From CAZFJG01 sp964410915 (GTDB taxonomy: Bacteria > Synergistota > Synergistia > Synergistales > JAFGMB01), in assembly GCA_964410915.1 (NCBI GenBank), contig CAYPIU010000001.1:124001-188000 (forward strand): a stretch of DNA of 64,000 bases. The letters are read 5' to 3'. The position numbers were made by a program, and so were the translations under genes. Positions 25,649 through 35,155 of the stretch are shown here, one piece after another (within the stretch, counting starts at the first letter, position 1; each line of letters begins with the position of its first letter). The notes beneath the pieces are model-generated. The model searched no databases. It was not told the DNA's origin and saw only the letters and a program-made list of their open reading frames with translations.

Positions 25649-26589
25649 AGCAGCATATACCTGTTCTTTTGAATGAAATTATCGAGTTTATAAAAATACT
25701 GCAAAATCCTTCTATTATCCTTGATGCAACTCTGGGATTGGGTGGATACAGCGAAGCATTCCTGAAAACGTTTCCTGATGTAAAGGTTCTTGGTATTGAT
25801 GTTGACAAAACAGCTATTTCTATTGCAGAAGAACGTTTAGCAAAATACGGAGATCGATTTGAATCACTTCAGTGTAACTTCAAAGATATTATTCAAATAC
25901 GAAAAGAACCTGATTTTCAACCAGATGTTATGGTATTTGATCTGGGAATTTCCAACTATCAGATTACTGAACCAGCAAGGGGTTTTTCATATCAGGATGA
26001 TGGACCTCTTGATATGCGGATGAATGATACGGGAACTGAGGTTGAATCAATCACGGCAGCAGAAGTTATTAATACGTTCAGTGCTGTTGAAATGTCAGAT
26101 ATTTTTCGAGTCTATGGAGAAGAAAAACATGCCTGGAAACTAGCTAAAGGTATTGTCAGGTATAGAGAAAAGAACGGTTATCTTGAAACGACTTCAGAAC
26201 TTGTAGCAGCTATACGGGATATCCTGCCGGCGCCAGTACAGAGGAAAATGGGAAAACACCCGGCAAGGAGAATATTTCAGGCGCTCAGAATATATGTAAA
26301 TGATGAACTTGAAAACCTCAGGGAAGGACTGAAAGCATCCATATCAGTAATAAATAATAACGGGATGATTATAGTTGTCAGTTATCATTCCCTCGAAGAC
26401 AGAATAGTAAAACATACCTTCAGACAGTGGAAGCAGGAAGGTCTTGGAAACATATTGACAAGAAAACCGGTGATCCCGACAGATGAGGAAATTGAAAAGA
26501 ACAGCAAAGCAAGAAGTGCAAAAATGAGAGTCTTTCAAAAAGTCGATGTTACAGAATCAAATGTTTCATATCCTGGCCGCAGAAGGTGA
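25645..26589 (+). CDS. rsmH: 16S rRNA (cytosine1402-N4)-methyltransferase RsmH
   Basis: AdoMet-dependent methylation of C1402 in the ribosomal P site. It has the N-terminal HIPVLLNEII, the AdoMet loop DATLGLGGYSEAFL (family usually GGH, here GGY), the RGFSYQDDGPLDMRM motif and VVSYHSLEDRIVK. 314 residues. The start is TTG, with GAGGTGGAAGGA just upstream and a 4-base overlap with mraZ. Confidence 0.95.
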   Translation: MKQHIPVLLNEIIEFIKILQNPSIILDATLGLGGYSEAFLKTFPDVKVLGIDVDKTAISIAEERLAKYGDRFESLQCNFKDIIQIRKEPDFQPDVMVFDLGISNYQITEPARGFSYQDDGPLDMRMNDTGTEVESITAAEVINTFSAVEMSDIFRVYGEEKHAWKLAKGIVRYREKNGYLETTSELVAAIRDILPAPVQRKMGKHPARRIFQALRIYVNDELENLREGLKASISVINNNGMIIVVSYHSLEDRIVKHTFRQWKQEGLGNILTRKPVIPTDEEIEKNSKARSAKMRVFQKVDVTESNVSYPGRRR

Positions 26590-26594
26590 ATCTG

Positions 26595-27020
26595 ATGAGA
26601 TCGTCAAACAGGAATATTAAAAGAAAACATCATGACTCCATATATAGATCAGTTTGCGCGATGCTTGTTTTTTCTGCTATTATAGCCGGGATTTTCATCT
26701 TTGGACTTGGGATCCTGAGGTTTTGCTCTTATAACCTTGAATGTGAAATAGCGGAGGTTAATCAGCAGATCTATGAGCTTGAAATCAAACAGCTTGAATT
26801 GACAAGAAGTCTTTCCATGTTAAGGTCTCCGGAACGAATTTTCTGTATAGCCAGAAATTCTCTGGGGATGGAGGGGGCCTCCAGAATTATGACTGTAAAG
26901 GTGGCATCGAGAAATGGTGCTGGAGACGTTACAGAAGGGGCTCTTGCTGCTAATTCTGATAGTTATTCGGACAGAAACGGGCTCCATCTATTTGTTAAAA
27001 AAGCAAATGCCGGTAATTAG
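26595..27020 (+). CDS. ftsL: FtsL-like cell division protein
   Basis: Small bitopic division protein by position (rsmH-ftsL-ftsI) and architecture: a basic cytoplasmic N-terminus, one membrane helix (about residues 24-46), then a periplasmic heptad-rich segment (EIAEVNQQIYELEIKQLEL) and RSPERIFCIARNSLGM, the usual FtsL end motif. About 141 residues. ATG 26595 is preferred because AGAAGGTG lies just before it; GTG 26586 overlaps that site. It should assemble with FtsB/DivIC and FtsQ. FtsL is poorly conserved, so sequence support is moderate. Confidence 0.8.
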   Translation: MRSSNRNIKRKHHDSIYRSVCAMLVFSAIIAGIFIFGLGILRFCSYNLECEIAEVNQQIYELEIKQLELTRSLSMLRSPERIFCIARNSLGMEGASRIMTVKVASRNGAGDVTEGALAANSDSYSDRNGLHLFVKKANAGN

Positions 27021-27055
27021 CAGTATATAATTCTCAAGAAAGGGGCAATAAGGTA

Positions 27056-28708
27056 GTGTTAAGAAGACTGGTCCGAAGCCCCTGGCCCTTTGTTTTTATT
27101 GTATTTATTATCTTTTTTTTTCGTTTAGTCTCACTTCATTGCTGGCCTGATCCAAGAGTTCTATCCAGGGGCCAAAGTCAGTATTGGAAGCATATATCCC
27201 TTTCTACTGATCGAGGTCCTATAATTGACAGTCAGGGGAGGGTCCTTGCAATTTCAGTTCCTTCTTTTAGTTTTTTTGTGGATCCAGAGTTCTGGGATCC
27301 CTCTGATGCTGCAAGACTGACCGGATATTTCCCTACCCAGACAATTAAGAGGATTTCAGGTGAACTTAAGGGCCGTTATGTTCCAGTTGCCCGAAAAATA
27401 AAATATGAGCGTGGAAGCGAAATAATGGATATTGGTCTTCCGGGGTTGTATGCTGTCCCGGAGAAAAAGCGTATGTATGTAAACGGATCGTTGATGAGTC
27501 ATGTATTAGGTTATTGTGATATAGATGATAATGGACTTTCAGGAACTGAGCTTATCTGGGAAAAGGTCCTTTTTTCACCTCCTGAAACCAAGATCCTTGT
27601 CAAAGATGCTTCTGGACTGAACTTTAATATTTCTGACATATCTTTGATAAACCATCTGGAAGATCCCGGGATGGTCAGACTTACTTTAGATTCTACGCTC
27701 CAGTACATAGTTGAAAAACATCTTGAAGATGGAGTAGAACTCCACAAGGCCAGATGGGGAGCAGCTGTCTGTATGGACCCTAATAATGGTTCAATTCTTG
27801 CTATGGCGAGTGTTCCTGATTTTGATCCTAATGATAGAAAAACTTTTCTTAAACCCGGAGTTATGAGAAATAACTGCATCGGTAGAGTTTATGAGCCAGG
27901 CTCAACTTTTAAGCCCATTACCGTCGGGATAGCTATTGAAGAAGGGCTTGTTAACAAAAGTGATACATTTAAATGTACAAGACGGATAAAGGTTGCTGAC
28001 AAGTATATCTCTGATCCCAAAGCTTATGGGATCCTGAGCTTAAAAGATGTTATTGTAAAATCCTCCAATGTCGGGATGTCCAGGATCGGTATGAAGATAG
28101 ATCCTTACAATACATACAATACTTTCCTGAATTGGGGATTTGGAAACCCGGCCGGTCTGGAACTCAATGGAAGTGAAGTTGGATTGATACCTTCTCCTGA
28201 TAAATGGAAAGGCGTTGTGCCTGCGAATATAGCTATAGGGCAGGGATTAGCTGTTTCTCCCTTAAAACTCACTACAGCATTTTGTGCAATTGCCAACGGC
28301 GGATGTCTATTGAGGCCATATCTGGTTGAGGAAGCCACTACAAGTGATAATAAAGTGATTTATAAAGGAAAAAGAAACCCAAGATACCAGGTCTTGTCAA
28401 AAGACACATCCGAATGGCTTAAACATGTGTTACGAGATGTTGTGGTGGAAGGTACCGGACGCAAGGTTAATACTCCTTTAGTACCAATAGCAGGCAAAAC
28501 TGGTACAGCCCAGGTAGCAGAAAAGGGTGAATATCAGGAGGACAGATGGGTTTCCTCTTTTGCCGGTTTCTGGCCTTCTGATAAACCAGAGTATGTAATG
28601 GTAGTAGTAATAGGAGAACCCACAATGGGTATTTATTATGGTGGTAGTGTTGCCGGACCTGTTTTCAGGAAAATTGTAGAAGATATGCTCTATCTTGAGA
28701 ATATCTGA
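27056..28708 (+). CDS. ftsI: penicillin-binding protein 2 / FtsI peptidoglycan transpeptidase
   Basis: Septal transpeptidase. One membrane helix near residues 11-29, a dimerisation domain, then a penicillin-binding domain with active-site STFK (in EPGSTFKPI), SSN (in KSSNVGMSRIG) and KTGT (in AGKTGTAQVAEKG). 550 residues and no PASTA repeats, so FtsI-like rather than SpoVD-long. GTG start with AAAGGGG about 9 bases upstream. Confidence 0.94.
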   Translation: MLRRLVRSPWPFVFIVFIIFFFRLVSLHCWPDPRVLSRGQSQYWKHISLSTDRGPIIDSQGRVLAISVPSFSFFVDPEFWDPSDAARLTGYFPTQTIKRISGELKGRYVPVARKIKYERGSEIMDIGLPGLYAVPEKKRMYVNGSLMSHVLGYCDIDDNGLSGTELIWEKVLFSPPETKILVKDASGLNFNISDISLINHLEDPGMVRLTLDSTLQYIVEKHLEDGVELHKARWGAAVCMDPNNGSILAMASVPDFDPNDRKTFLKPGVMRNNCIGRVYEPGSTFKPITVGIAIEEGLVNKSDTFKCTRRIKVADKYISDPKAYGILSLKDVIVKSSNVGMSRIGMKIDPYNTYNTFLNWGFGNPAGLELNGSEVGLIPSPDKWKGVVPANIAIGQGLAVSPLKLTTAFCAIANGGCLLRPYLVEEATTSDNKVIYKGKRNPRYQVLSKDTSEWLKHVLRDVVVEGTGRKVNTPLVPIAGKTGTAQVAEKGEYQEDRWVSSFAGFWPSDKPEYVMVVVIGEPTMGIYYGGSVAGPVFRKIVEDMLYLENI

Positions 28709-28730
28709 TATTGGAATGTGGGGAATTGGC

Positions 28731-30242
28731 ATGCCGAATCTGACAGAGATAGCTGAATTTATTCAAGTGCTTGTACCTGAGTGCAGGACTATAAATCTTA
28801 ACAAAGATCTCTCGAGAAAGATCATTATTCAGAAAGTCTTTTCTGATAGTAGAAAAGTGGAGAATGACTCGTTATTCTGCTGTATTTCAGGCGGAAACTT
28901 CAATGGTCATGAATTTATCAAAGACGCAGAGCTTAAAGGTGCATCATGCGTATTAAGTGAATATGTTTTAGACTCTGATCTTCCACAGATCATAGTACCT
29001 TCCGTCAGAAGTATTACAGGTTATATCGCATCTTATATCTATGGGAACCCTTCTGACTATCTGACAATGATAGCAGTTACAGGAACTAACGGTAAAAGTA
29101 CAACAACTTATATGTTGAGAAATCTTTTGGAAAATGCCGGGCTTAAAACAGGGCTTATGGGTACAATAACCTACCATGACGGAATTCAGGAGATGCATGC
29201 CGGCAGAACCACACCAGAAGCTACAGATATCCAGCAATGGTTATTCAGAATGAGAGAAAATGGTTGTACGGCTTGTGTAATGGAGACATCTTCTCATGGA
29301 CTTAAGTTAGGAAGATTAAATGGTTGTCGTTTCGATATTGGTATCTTTACCAATTTAACTGCAGAACATCTTGATTTTCATGGAAATATCAACAATTACT
29401 TTGAAGCAAAGAAATTATTATTCAAAAATTACATGAAGGAAAAATGGAATGCGATATTTAATATAGATGATGATTATGGTAACCGTTTATATCGTTCTTA
29501 TATTGATCATGCAACTACTTTCTCAATCAACAATAATTCAGCCGATGTGCATCCAGAATCAATTTCATTAAATTCAGAAGGATTTACGGTGGATCTTCAA
29601 CTTCCTGGATATAAATATATTAAAGCTCTCAAATCTTCTTTTACTGGTAGATACAATGTGTATAATGCACTGGCAGCTGTCTCAGCAGCGTATTTAATGG
29701 GTCTTTCCTGCGAAGTTATACGATCAGGCCTTATGAATATGCCAAAAGTTCCCGGAAGATCGGAAAAATACCTTTTTGACAATGGCGTCTGCTGTGTCAT
29801 AGATTATGCACATACTCCCGATGCTTTGGAAAATATCCTCAGGACCCTTTCAGAGATTAAACAGGGAAGACTTAAGATCGTCTTTGGTCTCGGCGGTAAT
29901 CGATACTCTGAAAATCGTCCAATAATGGGTAATATAGCCTCCCGTTATGCTGATGACATTTATATAACAATGGATAATCCTAGAGATGAAGAACCATCAA
30001 CTATAGCTGAACAGATATACCAGGGAGTAAAACAGCAAAAGAGACAGTTGAACTGTACTACAATACTTGACAGAAAAAGTGCAGTTTTCCAGGCATTGGA
30101 TGATTCCGTTTCTGGAGATATAATCCTTGTTTCAGGAAAGGGACCTGAGACTTCAATTATTTGGGCAGGTGAAAGAATCCCATACAATGATCTTGAAACG
30201 ATCCTTTTATGGGCAAGAATGAAGGGAATGGGATGGCGTTAA
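28731..30242 (+). CDS. murE: UDP-MurNAc-L-Ala-D-Glu:meso-diaminopimelate ligase MurE
   Basis: Adds the third stem amino acid. The P-loop is TGTNGKSTTTYM, followed by ETSSHGLKLGRL and the specificity motif DNPR in TMDNPRDEEPS, which in known enzymes marks meso-diaminopimelate rather than lysine. About 503 residues. ATG 28731 follows GGGGAATTGGC; in-frame ATGs at 28695 and 28716 are upstream but sit in or before that site. The end abuts murF. Confidence 0.94.
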   Translation: MPNLTEIAEFIQVLVPECRTINLNKDLSRKIIIQKVFSDSRKVENDSLFCCISGGNFNGHEFIKDAELKGASCVLSEYVLDSDLPQIIVPSVRSITGYIASYIYGNPSDYLTMIAVTGTNGKSTTTYMLRNLLENAGLKTGLMGTITYHDGIQEMHAGRTTPEATDIQQWLFRMRENGCTACVMETSSHGLKLGRLNGCRFDIGIFTNLTAEHLDFHGNINNYFEAKKLLFKNYMKEKWNAIFNIDDDYGNRLYRSYIDHATTFSINNNSADVHPESISLNSEGFTVDLQLPGYKYIKALKSSFTGRYNVYNALAAVSAAYLMGLSCEVIRSGLMNMPKVPGRSEKYLFDNGVCCVIDYAHTPDALENILRTLSEIKQGRLKIVFGLGGNRYSENRPIMGNIASRYADDIYITMDNPRDEEPSTIAEQIYQGVKQQKRQLNCTTILDRKSAVFQALDDSVSGDIILVSGKGPETSIIWAGERIPYNDLETILLWARMKGMGWR

Positions 30243-31661
30243 ATGATCAGTTCAGATGTTTTTTTAAGTGAACTCCTTTCTTCTGATTCAGAGCATTTTT
30301 ACGGTAAAGATGTCAGACTTCCACTGTCAATATCTATAGATAGCAGAGATGTTAAAAGGGGAGATGTTTTCTTTGCACTTCCTGGTGAAAAAACAGATGG
30401 GCATTTGTACATTGGGAAAGCACTGGAAAGAGGAGCAAGGGTTATTGTGGCAGAATCAGCTAAATATAAAATGTACAATTTTCCGTTACCATCTCCCGGA
30501 TCTCTCTTTTCAGTTATCCTACTCGAAGGGGATATTTACGAATTTATGGAAAGGATCGCCAGGGTCTATCTTGATTCCGTATCTCCTCGAGAAGTAATTG
30601 CTATTACTGGAAGTGTAGGAAAAACGACAACCCGGGAATTTTTAAAAAAAATACTTGGGCAGGAATTTAATGTTTTTGGAGCAGAGAAAAGTTATAATAC
30701 CCTGGTTGGGTGCGCAGTTACTGTTCTTCAAATGCCCCTGGATACAGAAATTCTTGTACTTGAAATGGGTACCAACAGTCCTGGAGAAATAGCTGCTCTG
30801 GTTGGAAACTATTCTCCTACTGTTTCAATTATCACTGATGTGTCCAATGCACATCTTGAAGGTCTTTCAGACTTTCAGGGAGTTTTAAATGCTAAGATGG
30901 AAATTACTGGTTCTCCTGTTTTGAAGCAGGTATTTTATAATGCTGACAATGCTGATCTGTCCACTGAAATTTCTTTGCTCGAACGTTCTATAATTAAGAC
31001 AGGGATAGGTTCTAAGCAGGGAAAATATCGCATAGAAAATATAAAATGTTATATTAAGAATAATAAATCGTTTTTATCGTTTATTCTTCAATCGCCTTCC
31101 GGAGAAATTCCCTTAAATGCAGGTCTATTTGGAAAACACCAGGCTTACTGTCTTGGTGTAGCGCTTGCTGTTGCAAGTGAAATGAAAATTACGATTTCAG
31201 CTGAAATGATAACTTCTCTTGATCTATCTCCTGCAAAGGGAAGAGGTCTTTGCACCTATCTTTCCAGTGGTGTGCTTTTGATCGATGATTCATATAATGC
31301 TAATCCTGCTTCAATGGAAGCCGCATTGAAGACTATCAAGCGCTATAGCTGGGGGACAAAAAAAATTGCAGTTCTTGGGGAAATGAAAGAACTCGGGGTA
31401 GAAAGCAGCAAATTCCACAGTAAAATAATTGGCGATGCCGAATTTCTTGACCACTTAATTCTTGTAGGATGTGAGTGGAATTCTGCGTTACAATCCATAT
31501 CTTTAGAAATAAGAAACAAAATTACCTGGGTCGAGAACATTTCAAAGGTGTTCCCTTTGCTAAAGTCTCTTTTGTCAGAAGGGACACTTCTCCTGGTCAA
31601 AGGATCCCATAGTAACAGACTGGAAAAGATCGTTGAAAAGATGGTATCTGATTATGAATAA
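30243..31661 (+). CDS. murF: UDP-MurNAc-tripeptide:D-Ala-D-Ala ligase MurF
   Basis: Adds D-Ala-D-Ala to the stem tripeptide. The P-loop is TGSVGKTTTREFLK, with EMGTNSPGEIA and LIDDSYNANPASMEAALKT characteristic of MurF. 472 residues. The ATG directly follows the murE stop. It overlaps mraY by 8 bases. Confidence 0.94.
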   Translation: MISSDVFLSELLSSDSEHFYGKDVRLPLSISIDSRDVKRGDVFFALPGEKTDGHLYIGKALERGARVIVAESAKYKMYNFPLPSPGSLFSVILLEGDIYEFMERIARVYLDSVSPREVIAITGSVGKTTTREFLKKILGQEFNVFGAEKSYNTLVGCAVTVLQMPLDTEILVLEMGTNSPGEIAALVGNYSPTVSIITDVSNAHLEGLSDFQGVLNAKMEITGSPVLKQVFYNADNADLSTEISLLERSIIKTGIGSKQGKYRIENIKCYIKNNKSFLSFILQSPSGEIPLNAGLFGKHQAYCLGVALAVASEMKITISAEMITSLDLSPAKGRGLCTYLSSGVLLIDDSYNANPASMEAALKTIKRYSWGTKKIAVLGEMKELGVESSKFHSKIIGDAEFLDHLILVGCEWNSALQSISLEIRNKITWVENISKVFPLLKSLLSEGTLLLVKGSHSNRLEKIVEKMVSDYE

Positions 31662-32616
31662 CTGTTATGTTTTTTCCGGGATCATCATATTCTTTCTTGC
31701 GGTCATTTCCCAGCACTACTGGATAGAATATCTAAAAAGTATGAATTTTAAACAGGTTCAGAAAGTTTATGGACCTGCACAGTATATACAAAATGACAAG
31801 GGGTCAACTCCATCTATGGGTGGAGTAATATTCTGTTTTATAGCTTTTGTTTCCATACCGTTCAATATGATGTCAGGGATTTCATTTTTACGTCAGGTTG
31901 AAATATGGTCTCTGCCACTTATGTGTGCTTTTATCGGGTTTTTAGATGACTGGATAAAATATTTGAGAGAATCAAGTGAAGGGTTCAGTTCAATAATTAA
32001 ACTTTTTTTCCAGATCTTTGTTGCCCTTGTATGGTCGGTATGGATCTATACACAGTATGGAATATACCTTTTTCCGGATATACAAATTCAAAATCCTTTC
32101 GCTGCTATTTCCTTATTGGTTTTTTTTACAACGGGTATTATGAATGCTGTAAATGTAACGGATGGTCTGGATGGCCTCGCCGCAGGGTCTTCCGTAATTT
32201 CCCTTATCACTGTCCTGATCTTTTTGCCCCTCAGGCCTTTGCCCATGTCGATGAATATAACCGGGCTTGCTATCCTGACGGCTTTTATGTGGCATAATGC
32301 TCATCCGGCAAAAATATTCATGGGAGATATCGGATCTCATTTTATTGCGGGACTTATTATTACGTTATGTGTTTATTCAAAAACGCTTATTGCCATCATT
32401 CCATTAGGTTTTATTTTTGGTCTTGAGATCCTTTCAGTATGTTTTCAACTTACAGGTATCTATTTTCTTAAACATAAGTTCTTTCTTATGAGTCCTTTTC
32501 ACCATCACTTTGAATTAAAGGGCTGGAGCGAAAGCCAGATAGTAACAAGATTCTGGGTAATTCACTCAATAGGGCTTATTTCTATTGCGTACTTTATAAA
32601 CCTCATATTTCAATAA
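31654..32616 (+). CDS. mraY: phospho-N-acetylmuramoyl-pentapeptide transferase MraY
   Basis: Polytopic membrane enzyme making lipid I on undecaprenyl phosphate. About ten membrane helices. Active-site motifs are LDDWIK, NVTDGLDGLAAGSS, FMGDIGSHFIAG and the HHH motif in PFHHHFELKGWSE. 320 residues from ATG 31654; a TTG at 31633 in frame is deeper in murF and lacks a ribosome-binding site. Confidence 0.95.
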   Translation: MNNCYVFSGIIIFFLAVISQHYWIEYLKSMNFKQVQKVYGPAQYIQNDKGSTPSMGGVIFCFIAFVSIPFNMMSGISFLRQVEIWSLPLMCAFIGFLDDWIKYLRESSEGFSSIIKLFFQIFVALVWSVWIYTQYGIYLFPDIQIQNPFAAISLLVFFTTGIMNAVNVTDGLDGLAAGSSVISLITVLIFLPLRPLPMSMNITGLAILTAFMWHNAHPAKIFMGDIGSHFIAGLIITLCVYSKTLIAIIPLGFIFGLEILSVCFQLTGIYFLKHKFFLMSPFHHHFELKGWSESQIVTRFWVIHSIGLISIAYFINLIFQ

Positions 32617-32634
32617 ATACTGGAGATTGTCTAA

Positions 32635-34038
32635 ATGAAGAAAAATGATTTAATGGGTAAACAGATCACAGTTGTTGGAGGTGGTATAAGCGGAGTTGCT
32701 CTTGCTTGTCTTGCGAAAGATCTTGGAGCCAGGGTTTTTCTTTCCGAAATGAAAGATAGTTTAAGAGTTGATATTACAGAAAAGCTCAAATATCAGGGAC
32801 TTGAATGGGAAACTGGAGGGCATTCGAGCAGGGCATGGGATGCTGACCTTATCCTTTTAAGTTCAGGTATTTCACCTGATTCTGAGGCGGTTAATAATGC
32901 TATTTCAAGAAATATCCAGATACAGGGGGAACTTGATTTTGTTTACCCCTATCTTAATGGTCGATTGATAGGAATAACGGGAAGCAACGGAAAAACTACA
33001 ACGACTTCACTTACGTCCTACCTTTTGAAAAAAGCAGGATTTAAAGTTGCTGAGGCAGGCAATATCGGAATGCCTCTTTCCAATATTGTAAAAGAGGACT
33101 GGGAATACACTGTCATGGAACTAAGCAGTTTTCAACTGTACTGGTCATCATGTTTTTCGGTAGATTCTGCAATAATTACCAATCTGGCACCGGATCACAT
33201 TGACTGGCACGGATCCTACAAAAACTATATTGAGTCAAAATCCCGACTTATAAACAACGTAAAGGAAAATGGATGGGTGATAGTTCAGAAAAGAGACTTT
33301 CCCAATATCAACTTTACAGGAAAAGGGAAACTTGCCCTGATGTCATGGGATGATCCATCTGATAATAGTGAATATCATCCTGATGCAGAAATATTCATTG
33401 ATAAGAAGAATATCTGGTTAAGAGACATGGATGGGATAAAGGGACTTGTTGAAGATGCAATAAGTATTCCACTAATTGGAGATCATAACCGTGAAAACAT
33501 TGCAATGGCGTTATCCTGTCTTGACCTGTTGAGAGTATCAATACAGGATCTCATGTTTCAAGATGATATCTTTAAGGGTTTTGTTCCACCTCCACACAGA
33601 TGTCAACTTGTGAGAGTTCTGAATGGAGTAAGATACATAGATGATTCAAAAGGGACGAATGTCGCTGCTACAATAGCTGCATTATCATCAATTGAAGGGA
33701 ACAAGATAATTATCCTTGGCGGTAAGGGTAAGGGTGAGGATTATTCGCCACTTGCCAGACAAGTAGGAGATTCTGCGGTTGCTGCTGTCATTATAGGAGA
33801 AGAAAGGCAACTTATAGCGAATGCCCTTTCTAAAGAGGGTTTTTCAGATTATTACATCACAGACACGATGGAAAATGCAGTAAATATAGCAAGTTCTCTG
33901 GCAAAGGAAGGGACAAATATTCTATTATCACCTGCTTGTACCAGCTGGGATATCTATGAGAACTACAAGAAAAGGGGAGAGCATTTTCAAAGCATTGTAA
34001 AGAATCTTTCAAAGGAGAAGAACGATTCTGAAAAATAG
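32635..34038 (+). CDS. murD: UDP-MurNAc-L-alanine:D-glutamate ligase MurD
   Basis: Adds D-Glu to UDP-MurNAc-L-Ala. It shows an N-terminal Rossmann start VVGGGISGVALA, the P-loop TGSNGKTTTTSL, a LSSFQLYW block, NLAPDHIDWHGSY, and the C-terminal LSPACTSWDIYENYKKRGEHF typical of MurD. 467 residues. CTGGAG lies upstream of the ATG. Its last codons carry the ribosome-binding site of ftsW. Confidence 0.95.
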   Translation: MKKNDLMGKQITVVGGGISGVALACLAKDLGARVFLSEMKDSLRVDITEKLKYQGLEWETGGHSSRAWDADLILLSSGISPDSEAVNNAISRNIQIQGELDFVYPYLNGRLIGITGSNGKTTTTSLTSYLLKKAGFKVAEAGNIGMPLSNIVKEDWEYTVMELSSFQLYWSSCFSVDSAIITNLAPDHIDWHGSYKNYIESKSRLINNVKENGWVIVQKRDFPNINFTGKGKLALMSWDDPSDNSEYHPDAEIFIDKKNIWLRDMDGIKGLVEDAISIPLIGDHNRENIAMALSCLDLLRVSIQDLMFQDDIFKGFVPPPHRCQLVRVLNGVRYIDDSKGTNVAATIAALSSIEGNKIIILGGKGKGEDYSPLARQVGDSAVAAVIIGEERQLIANALSKEGFSDYYITDTMENAVNIASSLAKEGTNILLSPACTSWDIYENYKKRGEHFQSIVKNLSKEKNDSEK

Positions 34039-35155
34039 ATTTGAGCCAGCTGAACTTAAAGAGTACTCGAAAAGAAATTCTGTTATCTGGATAATTCCTT
34101 TAGTCCTTAGCTTATCGGGTGTATTGATGATATTGTCCATAACTGGTCGGACTCAATTATCTGGTAATGAATATACTTTTACTTTTGTTTATCGACAGAT
34201 AATCTGGCTTGCGCTTGGATTCACACTAATGTCTTTTGTCTCAAAGATCCCTTTAGATTTTCTCAAAAGATTTTCCGGAGTCATTTGGATATTTGCAGTA
34301 ATCATTACTTTAAGTACAATTACAGGATACTTTGGAGTTGAAGGCGGAGGAGCGCGGCGTTGGATACGCTTTGGTCCTATAGGTTTCCAACCTGTTGAGT
34401 TTTTAACTATAGCTGTAGTCATTCACCTTGCAAATCTTCTCACAAGAAATGAGCTGGAAGGAAAACTCAGAGTTTTTTTCAAAACCGTTTTTGTGACGTT
34501 GATCTCTATTTCTCCTCTTTTACTTCAGCCTGACATGGGAGGAGTAATTCTTGTAATAATAATTGCCATGGCTATATTTGTTGAGGCACGGGGTTGGTTT
34601 CTGCCAGTGTTAACCGGAGTTGTGACTCTTCCATTGAGTATTTATATGATTTTCAGTGAAGGGTACAGGATAAGAAGATATTTTGCATTTGCAGATCCCT
34701 GGAATTCGCCACTAGACGGTGGATATCAGGTGATCCAGGGACTTATTGCTTTTGCCAATGGGGGATTGATAGGTCGAGGAGTAGGAAGAGGATTTCAGAA
34801 ACTCCGATATCTGCCTGCTGCGCATACAGACTTTATATTTGCTTCAATAGGTGAAGAATTTGGTCTTATCGGAACTCTATTTATTCTCTTTCTTTTCTTT
34901 ATGCTTACAATTAGTATCTTCAAGATATATCTCGGTCTACTAACACCTTTTCATAGAATCTTTATCTGGGGGATTGCAATAAGTCTTTTATTACCATTCT
35001 TTATAAATGTTGCCGGGGTAACAAAACTCCTTCCATTAACGGGGATGCCATTACCGTTCTTGAGTTATGGGGGGAGTTCCATGCTTTTTTCATGGGTTAA
35101 AATTGGATTGATAACAGGTATAGTAAGGGATAGGAAGAAAGAGAGTCGATCATGA
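34028..35155 (+). CDS. ftsW: FtsW/RodA-family septal peptidoglycan polymerase FtsW
   Basis: SEDS glycosyltransferase acting with FtsI. Eight to ten membrane helices, GEEFGLIGTLFIL, and the C-terminal signature LTGMPLPFLSYGGSSM. The first ATG/GTG/TTG in frame is TTG 34124, which would remove the N-terminal cytoplasmic tail and half of helix 1 (IIPLVLSLSGVLMIL). The frame is open back to 34001 without a standard start. AAGGAG at 34012-34017 lies 7 bases before ATT 34025 and 10 before CTG 34028. I use CTG 34028, with ATT 34025 as alternative. It overlaps murD by 11 bases and murG by 4. Confidence 0.88.
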   Translation: MKNRFEPAELKEYSKRNSVIWIIPLVLSLSGVLMILSITGRTQLSGNEYTFTFVYRQIIWLALGFTLMSFVSKIPLDFLKRFSGVIWIFAVIITLSTITGYFGVEGGGARRWIRFGPIGFQPVEFLTIAVVIHLANLLTRNELEGKLRVFFKTVFVTLISISPLLLQPDMGGVILVIIIAMAIFVEARGWFLPVLTGVVTLPLSIYMIFSEGYRIRRYFAFADPWNSPLDGGYQVIQGLIAFANGGLIGRGVGRGFQKLRYLPAAHTDFIFASIGEEFGLIGTLFILFLFFMLTISIFKIYLGLLTPFHRIFIWGIAISLLLPFFINVAGVTKLLPLTGMPLPFLSYGGSSMLFSWVKIGLITGIVRDRKKESRS

